Of a stretch of DNA of 46,040 bases, positions 34,401 to 40,824 are shown piece after piece. The position numbers and the translations under genes were made by a program. Within the stretch, counting starts at the first letter, position 1. The number at the start of each line of letters is the position of its first letter. The DNA is taken from the NCBI GenBank assembly GCA_947630695.1, contig CANRIM010000018.1:1-46040 (forward strand). The letters are read 5' to 3'. The DNA is from an uncultured Lachnospiraceae bacterium (GTDB taxonomy: Bacteria; Bacillota; Clostridia; Lachnospirales; Lachnospiraceae). Below the pieces are notes generated by a model that saw only the letters and a list, made by a program, of their open reading frames with translations, was not told the origin of the DNA and made no database searches.

Positions 34401-36171
34401 TGTGCCGGACAAACTGGTTTATCTGGAAGCCGCGGAAGAACTGGATGTCAGTGGAGGAAAACTGAAACTTTTCTATAACAACGGAACGACAGAGGAAATA
34501 GATCTTTCTGATGATATGATCACCGGCGGATTCGATAATACGAAGCCGGGGAAACAGACAGTGACCATGAGCTATGGCGACTATACCGCGACTTTTGAGG
34601 TCACGGTGCAGGCGAAGACCGTAGACCATATCGAGATCAGCAAGAAGCCGGACAAGACGGAGTATGTGGAAGGGACGACTTTTGATCCGAAGGGAATGGA
34701 AGTCACCGTTTACTACAACAACGGACAGAAAGAAGTTATTACGAAGGACTGGGTATTGGATTACGATTTCAACACGCCCGGTCAGAAAGAAGTAAAAGTT
34801 ACATACGGCGGAAAATCCACGACCCTGCCTGTAACGGTAACAGAAAAAACACTGACGAGCATTGAAATCACAACTCCGCCAGACAAACTGGTTTATCTGG
34901 AAGCCGCAGAGGAACTGGATGTTCGGGGTGGAAAACTAAGGCTTACTTATAACAATGGAACGACTGAGGAAATCGATCTTATTGACGAAATGATCACCGG
35001 CGGATTCGATAACACAAAGCCGGGCAAGCAGATGGTGACCGTGACCTACGGTACGTTTACTACAACCTTTGAGGTGACGGTGCAGGCGAAGGCCATAGAT
35101 CGTATCGAGATCAGCAAAAAGCCGGATAAACTGGTCTATCTGGAAGTCGCGGAAGAACTGGATGTCAGTGGAGGAAAACTGAAACTCTTCTATAATAACG
35201 GAACGACAGAAGAAATCGATCTTACTGACGATATGATCACAGGCGGATTCGACAATACGAAGCCGGGTAAACAGACGGTGACCGTGACCTACGGTACGTT
35301 TACCGCAACCTTTGAGGTGACGGTGCAGGCGAAGGCCATAGATCATATCGAAATCAGTAAGAAACCGGACAAGACGGAGTATGTAGAAGGAACGACTTTT
35401 GACCCGAAGGGAATGGAAGTCACCGTTTACTACAACAATGGAAAACAGGAAGTCCTGATCGAGGGATGGGAGATTGCATATGCTTTTGACAAGATCGGAG
35501 CAAGTGATGTAACGGTGTCCTATCAGGGACATAATACCGTCCTGTCTGTGAACGTGACGGCTAAGACCCTGACCAGAATTGAAGTCACGCAGATGCCGGA
35601 AAATACCATCTATAAAAAAAATGATGAATTTGACGGCACCGGAATGGAACTTACGCTTTATTTCGACAATGGAACGACAGAAACGGTAACCGCAGGCTGG
35701 ACACTGGATTATGATTTCAGTATTTCTGGAGAACGGGAAGTAAAGGTAAGCTACAACAACATGGAGACTATCTTTACTGTTACAGTGGAAGCGGCACCGA
35801 AGCCATCGGAGAATCCTACAGCCGAACCGAGCGAAGAACCTACGCCCACGCCGCAGCCAGGTGAGCCGGGTTCCACAGATAAGCCGGGCGAAGAACCTAC
35901 ACCGACGCCGCAGCCAGGCGAGCCAAGTCCCACAGACAAGCCGGGTGAAGAACCCACACCGATGCCGCATCCAGATGAACAAAGGCCCACGAATAAGCCT
36001 GTTCAGACGCTGCAGCCGGAAAATCCTGGTGAAAGTAAAGATGAAGGGAATGCCAGAAGCCCGAAGACAGGCTATGAAAACAGCTGGTATCTCTGGGCAG
36101 TTCTGATGCTGTCGTCCGGCAGTGTGCTGGCATTGTTTGTGCGCAGGAAAAAACAGAAATTTTCCGATTGA
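28456..36171 (+). CDS. giant cell-wall-anchored subtilase (S8) with dockerin-like and Ig-like repeats
   Basis: A 2571-residue secreted surface protease. Order: signal peptide (1-27); I9-like propeptide (~60-165); S8 domain with Asp196 (ILDSGVND), His296 (HGSHVAG) and Ser505 (SGTSMAAP). A calcium-loop-like DTDNSGAVDDKE starts at residue 221 inside the catalytic domain. A dockerin-like pair of calcium loops lies at ~674-736 (DADVNIDGKTD and DVNGDGKTTTYD). A long beta-rich and YncE-like region follows, then a Big_2-like stretch near 1400-1465. A cohesin-like segment spans ~1772-1860, and seven Big_3-type repeats ~1897-2445. Next comes a Pro/Thr/Glu linker with PTPQPGEP repeats, and finally the sorting signal SPKTG, a hydrophobic helix and RRKKQK. 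AAGGAGG precedes the ATG, which overlaps the MutS-like B stop, so translation is coupled. All catalytic residues are present. Substrate unknown; host or dietary protein breakdown is plausible for a gut organism. Confidence 0.9.
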   Translation: MKHLKSVLAIVLAVVLLTGSALLSVFANDGGELRLKEADPSFDPRLPELFVKEEEPEEPPYAPDEVVRVAIVLEDAPAIDQGYPIATIGNDPEAAEYQEDLCDEQEKVIRRIEKKVLDGEELDVAANLTLVANVVSADVEYGKIEKIEAVKGVKEVEIERVYEPLEDEEAAERNATALEKVLTSYTGAGAKVAILDSGVNDAHQAFNADALNYALRQEAPDTDNSGAVDDKELAAYKEGLHMMTQADVGDIIDTGLLHVEPQYLTAKQLYINDKIPFAYNYNDRNLSVQNGSAGIHGSHVAGIAAANTYIPAGDGETFVKADAPAQVVGTAPDAQILNLKVFGNNLCTDSVIATAVEDAIVLGADVLNLSLGTAETGFSCASSVFKDMFDKLSDQGVLVMGAVGNDGAWIADNDKYNRAGRPSKLYADDVNNSTTTPPSSYANLMGVAWSDGNGAGGTHPTINKSSAYGIPSSLMLQPEITANGTLVNSVDGNTGSGYTALSGTSMAAPDVAGAVAVVSQYLRTVQAGFENDTFFNRALSQNPKLTGGMITGGLLMSTADPMMDPEGRYYSLLRQGAGLLNVNRAVSAKSFIEVAGQPRGCVKAEVGDSPDGSNTFDYTFTLHNVSDISRNYVFQTNLFTEDIVTEGEIDYLADFTRELLGTTTYTIGKKTLEFHSDFDADVNIDGKTDARDAMAILDCLSGKREEKGLQLSAGDVNGDGKTTTYDAHLILKDLKTSAVMVAANDSVTVDVQIAVTDDLQKYPKGTYLEGFTSVIPVDMGEPDADVTHTIPILGFCGNWSDPDMFDRNTYIESFNGLNNTVPYTQNPASVYEINYMTYQDEKGNILRQTVNPFDNKVKVPMDKMALRPEDTIRDFRISLIRPAGAMCFAIMKRDAAGKRTVQYIDSVYNHQPCAFPQRDTTGGWSRPNATISVRTKLSKMLKGTDVQEGDTIELGIVAVPEYYEKTPGQSIGKARMTELIEDGMLGEGAYLTTKVTLDNTAPEIKTGHILPNEKKFEITATDDQSVAYVALFSGNGSMAYEQYVPDETSTGQSITHAFSSSKLQSGAMYYLVVGDYAGNTRTYRFTWGEKTDLSDKAIAYVRSYQNGGAIINRGDWVALRPRSVASNSTQYYNIVAFTSMEDSNILAGADAADNYLWQAFEDGRLYAAPMEDIHAKKMICDLTAAGMQTVRDLAFNPDDQMLYATDGTDVLWKIDPMRGEVKAVQRVTAEEKPAALYGLAINNDGQAFATSYDETSGKSVLLNWQTASNVAGEILSVSAKSCALKYKTTDITAKYISINWANDTRDTLYAACAADLDQTSMNNYLYEISEMNFDQGTCRFLRANEGFDYTGSLLYSAVRGLVYLPAMPELGLMDPTAPAPTGMNVLGIKNEMMSGDATQLSVVPVPWNAEFDPSKAEWQSENAGIVSVDENGLLTAVKVGTAAISVSYPAAGGEPLTVTKTITVTAAPSIEVAALIREGSGAYYWESFNTATPQNRKRLSYPQREYNVGTLNHAGDCLYLFGSYWAYRVNPKDFTEDSLEASITTYDSHADAAPGRTAGYYTDFGYLTILNDRIHLLGANLQGSRKGFETVSVSMDIAFANIAGNMGAMAYKEYQANFQAPGFENATKGADVYYMLNESGDLYEMYCYLEPYYNEIVDETYEREQSKTVLLGKVQGVSLPGVSRMQGEASASMIYDEATGNLVLLSKISNGIAKVQVIDPKTHSLVMTRELEDDVRQVGILYQYDYESYPDLAASTANSAAHLLPYAAEGAAVGTVEVNEEEKTITYELTADSTTNGLTSFSYDKDVLTFKNLTASMPYHSFHHDAENGTIKIAFADAEAVAQPTMRLTFTYEPKEAEQRTELTVTETEKGNPAEQTAPEERKEPVTLPGKPVERKLESIEISHMPAKTEYIEGQALNTTGLIVSAVYSDGSKEPLSETDYTITGYDATPGKQTVTVTYQELTAEFEVTVKEKTLTGIEITTVPDKLVYLEAAEELDVSGGKLKLFYNNGTTEEIDLSDDMITGGFDNTKPGKQTVTMSYGDYTATFEVTVQAKTVDHIEISKKPDKTEYVEGTTFDPKGMEVTVYYNNGQKEVITKDWVLDYDFNTPGQKEVKVTYGGKSTTLPVTVTEKTLTSIEITTPPDKLVYLEAAEELDVRGGKLRLTYNNGTTEEIDLIDEMITGGFDNTKPGKQMVTVTYGTFTTTFEVTVQAKAIDRIEISKKPDKLVYLEVAEELDVSGGKLKLFYNNGTTEEIDLTDDMITGGFDNTKPGKQTVTVTYGTFTATFEVTVQAKAIDHIEISKKPDKTEYVEGTTFDPKGMEVTVYYNNGKQEVLIEGWEIAYAFDKIGASDVTVSYQGHNTVLSVNVTAKTLTRIEVTQMPENTIYKKNDEFDGTGMELTLYFDNGTTETVTAGWTLDYDFSISGEREVKVSYNNMETIFTVTVEAAPKPSENPTAEPSEEPTPTPQPGEPGSTDKPGEEPTPTPQPGEPSPTDKPGEEPTPMPHPDEQRPTNKPVQTLQPENPGESKDEGNARSPKTGYENSWYLWAVLMLSSGSVLALFVRRKKQKFSD
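34144..35790 (+). repeat. seven tandem Big_3-type repeats inside the subtilase gene
   Basis: Units start near 34144, 34378, 34621, 34852, 35095, 35338 and 35569, with lengths of 231-243 bases (77-81 residues). Each begins with a form of IEIS-KPDK and ends FEVTV or alike. Two subtypes interleave: one with VYLEAAEELDV, one with TEYVEGTTFDPKGMEVTVYY. Same-subtype units are almost identical in DNA, so unequal recombination can change repeat number. Confidence 0.88.
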
Positions 36172-36220
36172 TTAAAAAACGGCGAAGGGGCAGAATTGAC
36201 CCCGGTCATTTGAAATGAAA

Positions 36221-36272
36221 ATCCCCCTGCATTATTCAGGCGTTGAAACTGCCTTGAATAATGCAGGGGGAT
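36221..36272. repeat. long near-perfect hairpin at the island edge
   Basis: Arms 36221-36241 and 36251-36272 pair over 21 bases with a single bulged A; the loop is 9 bases (GTTGAAACT). ATCCCCCTGCATTATTCA is matched by its exact complement. There is no T-run on the plus strand and only four T on the minus strand. It could be the subtilase mRNA 3' end, the end of a mobile element or a MITE-like remnant. Confidence 0.85.
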
Positions 36273-36318
36273 ATATTATGCAAAGTTCATTTTATGATTC
36301 GGGCGTCAAAGTGATTAC

Positions 36319-36352
36319 GGATTGTTACGCTGCTTCGCAGCTCCTACAATCC
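36319..36352. repeat. REP-like imperfect palindrome
   Basis: GGATTGT (36319-36325) pairs with ACAATCC (36346-36352), and inside it GCTGC (36329-36333) pairs with GCAGC (36337-36341) around TTC. It resembles the common dispersed GGATTG...CAATCC palindromes found between genes in many bacteria. Confidence 0.55.
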
Positions 36353-36518
36353 TACCCAACATTCGGAATCCATGGGGCCCTAAACCCCACTTCTTCCTCA
36401 TGTTGGTGCGAGTATTGATAACGGACTTGATAAAATCACGTTTTTACCGGCGCCGAACAACCTATATTCAAACTTAACTTTACCGCATCGCACATTTTTG
36501 TTTTCAGCCAAATGGCGA

Positions 36519-36524
36519 TATAAT
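36519..36524 (+). promoter_or_regulatory. -10 element for tnpV
   Basis: Perfect TATAAT 25 bases before the tnpV start; the -35 (TTTTGT at 36496-36501, 17-base spacer) is weak. Confidence 0.5.
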
Positions 36525-36549
36525 GAGATCGCAAAGGAGGAATTGCACT

Positions 36550-36849
36550 ATGAAAGATGATTTTGTCGTTCAACTCGGCGTTTGGGGTCAACGTCATTAC
36601 AACTATTTAAAGAAGAACAACCCCACAGTTATCAACGTTATGCGGATGAAAGGTACACTTAAACAGTATCTTACAGATTTTAACCATGACGCACAGGAAA
36701 TGTATGAACAACTAATTCAGCAGTACTCAAAAATTGAAAACGTTACGGAAGAACTAAAAGCCGCCGATAACCTTGAGTGGACCCGCCAAATAAACTCTAT
36801 TCGCAGCCGAGTTGAAGAATTTATCCTCAGTGACTTCGTATATAATTGA
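36550..36849 (+). CDS. tnpV: transposon-encoded protein TnpV
   Basis: A 99-residue protein of the TnpV family, first named from Tn4451-type mobilizable elements; its role in transposition is not established. Family-like segments are GVWGQRHYNYLKKNNPTV near the start and VTEELKAADNLEWTRQINSIRSRVEEFIL at the end. These correspond to the usual RKxYLKEH and VTEELKAxDQMxWVxxMNxIRxxAEE pattern. ATG 36550 follows AAGGAGG. It is slightly shorter at the N terminus than typical members, so it may be trimmed. No tnpX-type recombinase lies in the window. It marks the island as mobile in origin. It has its own promoter and terminator. Confidence 0.8.
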   Translation: MKDDFVVQLGVWGQRHYNYLKKNNPTVINVMRMKGTLKQYLTDFNHDAQEMYEQLIQQYSKIENVTEELKAADNLEWTRQINSIRSRVEEFILSDFVYN

Positions 36850-36876
36850 AGGTAAATGAATGCCAATTACGAAAAT

Positions 36877-36902
36877 CGGGGCTGCGGCTCCGTTTTTCTT
36901 TT
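36877..36902 (+). terminator. intrinsic terminator after tnpV
   Basis: CGGGGC (36877-36882) and GCTCCG (36887-36892), one G-T pair, tetraloop TGCG, then TTTTTCTTTTT. Confidence 0.75.
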
Positions 36903-36939
36903 TATAAATACTGCGTCCACCTTCGGAGAACCTTGTTTC

Positions 36940-37015
36940 TGGTTTTATGATAACTGCACGCACTTTTTATGTGGAACGCAAGCTAATTATTTTCTTCAGC
37001 AAGTTCATAAAACCA
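36940..37015. repeat. 10-base inverted repeat before the DUF6088 promoter
   Basis: TGGTTTTATG (36940-36949) and CATAAAACCA (37006-37015) are perfect complements 56 bases apart. The right arm abuts the -35 box of the next promoter. It may be a looping operator or an element remnant. Confidence 0.5.
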
Positions 37016-37016
37016 C

Positions 37017-37045
37017 TTGATCATTTGTCACAAATGTGGTACAAT
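37017..37045 (+). promoter_or_regulatory. DUF6088 promoter with a palindromic operator in its spacer
   Basis: TTGATC (37017-37022), 17-base spacer, TACAAT (37040-37045). The spacer contains CATTTGT-C-ACAAATG (37022-37036), a perfect palindrome with 7-base arms. A repressor bound there would shut the promoter. AbiEi-type antitoxins are known to bind inverted repeats in their own promoters, so autoregulation is likely. Confidence 0.65.
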
Positions 37046-37073
37046 TGAGGTGACGATTAGAAAGAGGTGTCAC

Positions 37074-37679
37074 ATGAGACAATCAGGCTGTACGAATGCG
37101 ATCCGTAACCGAATAGAAGCCGCCAAGTCCGGGAGCGTTTTTATACTTTCGGATTTCTCCGATATTGCTGATCCGGAAGCCGTTCGCAAGGCGGTCACGC
37201 GCCTTGAAAATGACGGTACACTGACCAGAGTTATGCGCGGCGTTTATTATAAGCCGAAGCATAGCGAGCTGCTCAGCGAAGACATTGCCCCCTCCCCGGA
37301 TGACGTTGCCCACGCATTGGCACGTAATTACGGTTGGACGATTGTCCCCTGTGGGGATGCGGCACTGAACCTGTTGGGGCTGTCGAAACAGGTTCCTTCT
37401 CAGTGGGTTTATGTAAGCGACGGCGCATATCGGGAATATTCTTACGGAAGCGTAACACTGAAATTCAAAAGAACGGCTAAAAAAGAACTCTCGAATATGT
37501 CACCCAAATCCGCGCTTATCGTGCAAGCCTTGAAAACCTGCGGTAAGGATGGCGTTACGCCAAAGATGATCGCCAAGCTGCGAAGCGTAACCACCGATGA
37601 CGAGCACAAAGCGCTTCTCTCCGAAACGCAGTATGCCACATCGTGGATTTACGAAACGATAAAGGAAATCTGCCAATAG
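37074..37679 (+). CDS. DUF6088 / AbiEi-like winged-helix regulator (orphan antitoxin type)
   Basis: A 201-residue cytoplasmic protein. The N-terminal ~70 residues look like the AbiEi winged helix: FILSDFSDIADPEAVRKAVTRLENDGTLTRVMRGVYYKP. The middle and C-terminal parts (VPCGDAALNLLGLSKQVP, VTLKFKRTAKKELSNM) match the DUF6088/AbiEi antitoxin plan. In AbiE systems the partner toxin AbiEii lies directly downstream, but here the next gene is a restriction enzyme. It may be an orphan antitoxin or a controller recruited to the restriction operon. ATG 37074 follows AAAGAGGTG; the 19-residue extension upstream lies inside the promoter. Base composition is intermediate between the core genes and the more A+T-rich genes that follow. 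Confidence 0.72.
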   Translation: MRQSGCTNAIRNRIEAAKSGSVFILSDFSDIADPEAVRKAVTRLENDGTLTRVMRGVYYKPKHSELLSEDIAPSPDDVAHALARNYGWTIVPCGDAALNLLGLSKQVPSQWVYVSDGAYREYSYGSVTLKFKRTAKKELSNMSPKSALIVQALKTCGKDGVTPKMIAKLRSVTTDDEHKALLSETQYATSWIYETIKEICQ

Positions 37680-37702
37680 TCCGTTTTTTGGGACATGCCA
37701 TC

Positions 37703-37730
37703 TGATATAATCAATGTGAATACATATTGA
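37703..37730 (+). promoter_or_regulatory. extended -10 promoter and dyad for the restriction operon
   Basis: TGATATAAT (37703-37711) is a perfect TGnTATAAT. Overlapping its last base is a quasi-palindrome, TCAATGTG (37711-37718) and CATATTGA (37723-37730), 7 of 8 paired, lying on the expected transcription start. It gives the restriction unit its own, probably controlled, promoter 24 bases after the DUF6088 stop. Confidence 0.6.
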
Positions 37731-37754
37731 AAATAACAAGTTAGGAGAATGGTT

Positions 37755-40700
37755 ATGGGCAACTCAAACAAAGAAGTCGCAAGAGAGAAGCTATCTAAAC
37801 TGATTGAAAGATATAATAAAACGCTCAGGGGCAAAGATCACAAAGATATCAGCGAAGAAACCATTCGTACATGGCTTAATGAATTCCTTGCTGTTTTCGG
37901 ATGGGATGTTCAGAATACTGCTCAGGTTCTTCAGGAACGTGTATTGAGCGGTCATCAGGTGAAAAAGCTTCAAAAAATCAGTTCGACACATAAAAAGCCG
38001 GATTATACATTGATGAACGGCACTAACATAAAATCATTCTTAGATGCCAAATCTTTGGATGTCAATATTTTTACCAGTAAAGAAACGGCTTTCCAAATTC
38101 GTTCCTATGGTTGGTCTGCACAGTCACCATGCGCATTTGTATCAAACTTTGAGCAACTCGTAATTTATGATACTTGCTTTATGCCTTCGCCTGAACAGAG
38201 TGCTGCTATGGGAACAAAGCAGTATTCAATCGATGAATACATTACTAATTTCGATATCCTTTATGAGCATTTATGGCGTGATAATATATGCTCTAATCAT
38301 CTCGAACAGATTTATAAAACTAAAGCCATTGAGGGCAATAACCAGCTCGACAGCAACTTTATGTTAATGCTCTCGGATTTCAGAATTAAGCTCGCAAAGA
38401 GATTGGTTGAACTGAATCCAAATATTATAAAAAACAATTCATTACTCAATTACTATGTACAGGTAATTCTTGACCGTATCATCTTCATAAGGGTGTGCGA
38501 GTCGAAAGAAATAGAGAAGCAAGAAAAGCTAAAGCATTTTCTTGATGCCAAAAACGGGTTTTGGGATTCGTTTAAGAATAGCTGCTACATGGAGTTTTAT
38601 AATCATTACGACGGAGCCATGTTCAAGCGTGATGAACTGTTCCAGAGCCTTAATATCGACAACGATATTTTTGTAGAGTTTGTCAACGGATTATATTATC
38701 CTTTTCCGTACCGATTTGATGTAATCCCCGTTAAAGTTATCGCCAATATTTACGAGGAGTTTCTGGGGAAACAGCTTGTTATTAAAAACGGTAGAATAGA
38801 GGAAGTTACAAAGTCCGAATATGTTAAGACAAACGGAGCTGTCTGCACTCCTGAACATATTGTGGATATGATATGTAAGCAGACAGTCGATTTATCTGCC
38901 GTAAAAACGATAGAGGACATCTTCAATATCAAAGTACTTGATCCTTGTTGCGGATCAGGTGTGTTTGTTGTGTCTGTTTATGAATTGCTTGCAAAGAAAA
39001 TGATAGCGATTCTACGCTACGATGAAACTGAACGAAGCAAATACAACGATTATTTCTATGTGCAGGACGAGAGCTATATGCTTACCATAGATGGTAGACG
39101 GGCTATTGTTACCAATTGTATTCACGGCATAGACTATGATGACGCTGCAATAGAAGTGACGAAGATGTCATTAGCCCTTAAAATCGTTGACGGCAACAAT
39201 CCGTTAGCTTGGAGCGGTATTGGCGCTTTTGGTGAGAAGATACTCCGTGATATAGACGGTAATATAAAGCTTGGGAACACTTTGGTAAGTACCGATAATC
39301 ATATTCCCGCAAAGTTCATCGTAGAAATCAAGCCTTTTGATATAAAAATGGCTTTTGCAGATGTTTTCAATAAGAATAAAGGATTTTCCTATGTAATTGG
39401 CAACCCTCCTTACGTTGAAACAAAGCATTTTAAGGCAGCTCAACCTTTGATGCATGATTATTTAAGCACAAAGTATAGTGCATTTGAGGGTAAAGCTGAT
39501 CTTTCGGTGCTGTTTATCGAAAAATGTATCAGTTTACTTGCTCCGAACGGAAAACTTGGATTCATTATTCAAAGGCGCTGGTTCAAAACTGATTACGGGT
39601 GTTCAATTCGTACTTTGATCAACGAAGGAAAATACCTTGAAAAATTGATCGATTTCAAATCAACGAATATTTTCAAAGGCAGAATCACCTATGTTTCAAT
39701 CATGATTCTTTCAAAAAAGAAAAATGATAGTGTACAGTATTTCTTTATGCCATCAGAAGCCGAAGACATAAAGACCATATTTGAAAATAGTGAGGATAAT
39801 GGTGATTTCGCAACTTGTAACTTTGCTTCATTGCCTATTCAAGCAGGAACAAAAAGCTGGTCTTATGACAACTATCAGATTGAAGAAATCAAAAAGAGGC
39901 TTTCTGAAACTTGCGGTGTCCTTGGAGATTATCCAAAGTTAGCTGTAAAGGATGGTATTCAAGCTCTTTGGAAGAAGATGTATCATCTAATCGACTGCCA
40001 TGTTGAGGGAAAATATATTATTGGAAAGAACGGCTTTAAGGAAACTGTAAAAGTTGAAAAAGATGCTGTAAAGGCAGTAATTTATAATCGAGAATTCTAT
40101 CCCTTCAAAAAAGTTGAGCCTGATGCTTACTGTGTTTTCCCATATAAAGGTGCAAGCAATGATATTATTCCATTCTCAGAGTTAAAGGAGAAGTATCCTC
40201 GGTTAGCCGAATATTTGTCTGTCAATAAAATGCGGATCACTGAACAGGTCGAGTGTTACGAAGGTGATTATTGGCACAGATTTACCCGTGAGCACAATCA
40301 TTCTTTATATAACGTTGACAAGATTATTATTCCGATGACGGCGCGAGATACAATAGCAACATTCATTAACGACAAAGGTCTGTATATGGATAATGCGAAC
40401 GTATGGTTTATTACTGTCAAGGGAGCCTCTGCCGACCTGATGAAAGCTATCACATGTATTATCAATTCAACGCTATTTACTGTTCTTGGTAAATCTGGGG
40501 CTAATCCTCAAAGCGGTGGATACTATAAATTTAACAAACAATTCCTAATGCCTATTCCTTTTCCAATCGAAGCAGTTGCTGAAAAAGCTGAATGCGTATT
40601 GAAACTTGAGAAGTATTTTTCTAAGATATCCGAATTACAAGAGCAGTACTTATCAGCAACTTTGAATACTAAAGAAATCATAGCCGGACAGCTAAAGCAG

Positions 40701-40823
40701 CTTTGGACAGAACTTGACGAAATTTGTTACGACCTTTATAAAGTGACAGGGCAGGAAAAACAGCAGATCATCGGTATGGGACGAACGGTAAGCCGTATCG
40801 ACCTTTTGAATGGAGTTAAGTGA
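37755..40823 (+). CDS. Eco57I-type restriction-modification protein (type IIG)
   Basis: A 1022-residue single-chain restriction endonuclease and adenine methyltransferase. The N-terminal domain has the PD-(D/E)xK nuclease pattern: P-D83 in KKPDYTLMNG and D97-A-K99 in SFLDAKSLD. A helical connector follows to about residue 340. The N6-adenine methyltransferase domain has motif X-like TNGAVCTPEHIVDMIC, motif I LDPCCGSGVFV (D396) and motif IV GNPPYV (N550 to Y553). The C-terminal ~350 residues should be the target-recognition domain. ATG 37755 is chosen over ATG 37749 because AGGAG (37743-37747) is better spaced. The next methyltransferase starts one base after this stop. The target sequence cannot be read from the protein. 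Confidence 0.88.
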   Translation: MGNSNKEVAREKLSKLIERYNKTLRGKDHKDISEETIRTWLNEFLAVFGWDVQNTAQVLQERVLSGHQVKKLQKISSTHKKPDYTLMNGTNIKSFLDAKSLDVNIFTSKETAFQIRSYGWSAQSPCAFVSNFEQLVIYDTCFMPSPEQSAAMGTKQYSIDEYITNFDILYEHLWRDNICSNHLEQIYKTKAIEGNNQLDSNFMLMLSDFRIKLAKRLVELNPNIIKNNSLLNYYVQVILDRIIFIRVCESKEIEKQEKLKHFLDAKNGFWDSFKNSCYMEFYNHYDGAMFKRDELFQSLNIDNDIFVEFVNGLYYPFPYRFDVIPVKVIANIYEEFLGKQLVIKNGRIEEVTKSEYVKTNGAVCTPEHIVDMICKQTVDLSAVKTIEDIFNIKVLDPCCGSGVFVVSVYELLAKKMIAILRYDETERSKYNDYFYVQDESYMLTIDGRRAIVTNCIHGIDYDDAAIEVTKMSLALKIVDGNNPLAWSGIGAFGEKILRDIDGNIKLGNTLVSTDNHIPAKFIVEIKPFDIKMAFADVFNKNKGFSYVIGNPPYVETKHFKAAQPLMHDYLSTKYSAFEGKADLSVLFIEKCISLLAPNGKLGFIIQRRWFKTDYGCSIRTLINEGKYLEKLIDFKSTNIFKGRITYVSIMILSKKKNDSVQYFFMPSEAEDIKTIFENSEDNGDFATCNFASLPIQAGTKSWSYDNYQIEEIKKRLSETCGVLGDYPKLAVKDGIQALWKKMYHLIDCHVEGKYIIGKNGFKETVKVEKDAVKAVIYNREFYPFKKVEPDAYCVFPYKGASNDIIPFSELKEKYPRLAEYLSVNKMRITEQVECYEGDYWHRFTREHNHSLYNVDKIIIPMTARDTIATFINDKGLYMDNANVWFITVKGASADLMKAITCIINSTLFTVLGKSGANPQSGGYYKFNKQFLMPIPFPIEAVAEKAECVLKLEKYFSKISELQEQYLSATLNTKEIIAGQLKQLWTELDEICYDLYKVTGQEKQQIIGMGRTVSRIDLLNGVK

Positions 40824-40824
40824 T

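Larger units (their letters stand above)
36172..36549. other. 378-base non-coding junction between core genes and the acquired island
   Basis: No supported gene lies here. It holds a short GGGG/CCCC dyad (36187-36203), the long hairpin at 36221-36272, a REP-like palindrome at 36319-36352, a small TGGGG/CCCCA dyad (36369-36391 region) and the tnpV promoter. Base composition turns A+T-rich from here on. Confidence 0.6.

Noticed and set aside
34144-35790. CRISPR-like or intergenic satellite array
   Set aside because: Repeats are 231-243 bases, in frame within one gene, and encode Ig-like domains.
36329-36360. Possible integron attC site (ACCCAAC near a hairpin)
   Set aside because: Only one core-like heptamer is present and its GTTRRRY partner is missing; no integrase is nearby.
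36215-36418. 67-residue frame across the hairpin and REP-like palindrome
   Set aside because: It begins inside the inverted repeat region, has no ribosome binding site and encodes no known pattern.
37074-37760. Complete AbiE toxin-antitoxin system
   Set aside because: The AbiEi-like gene is present, but no AbiEii nucleotidyltransferase follows; the next gene is a restriction enzyme.
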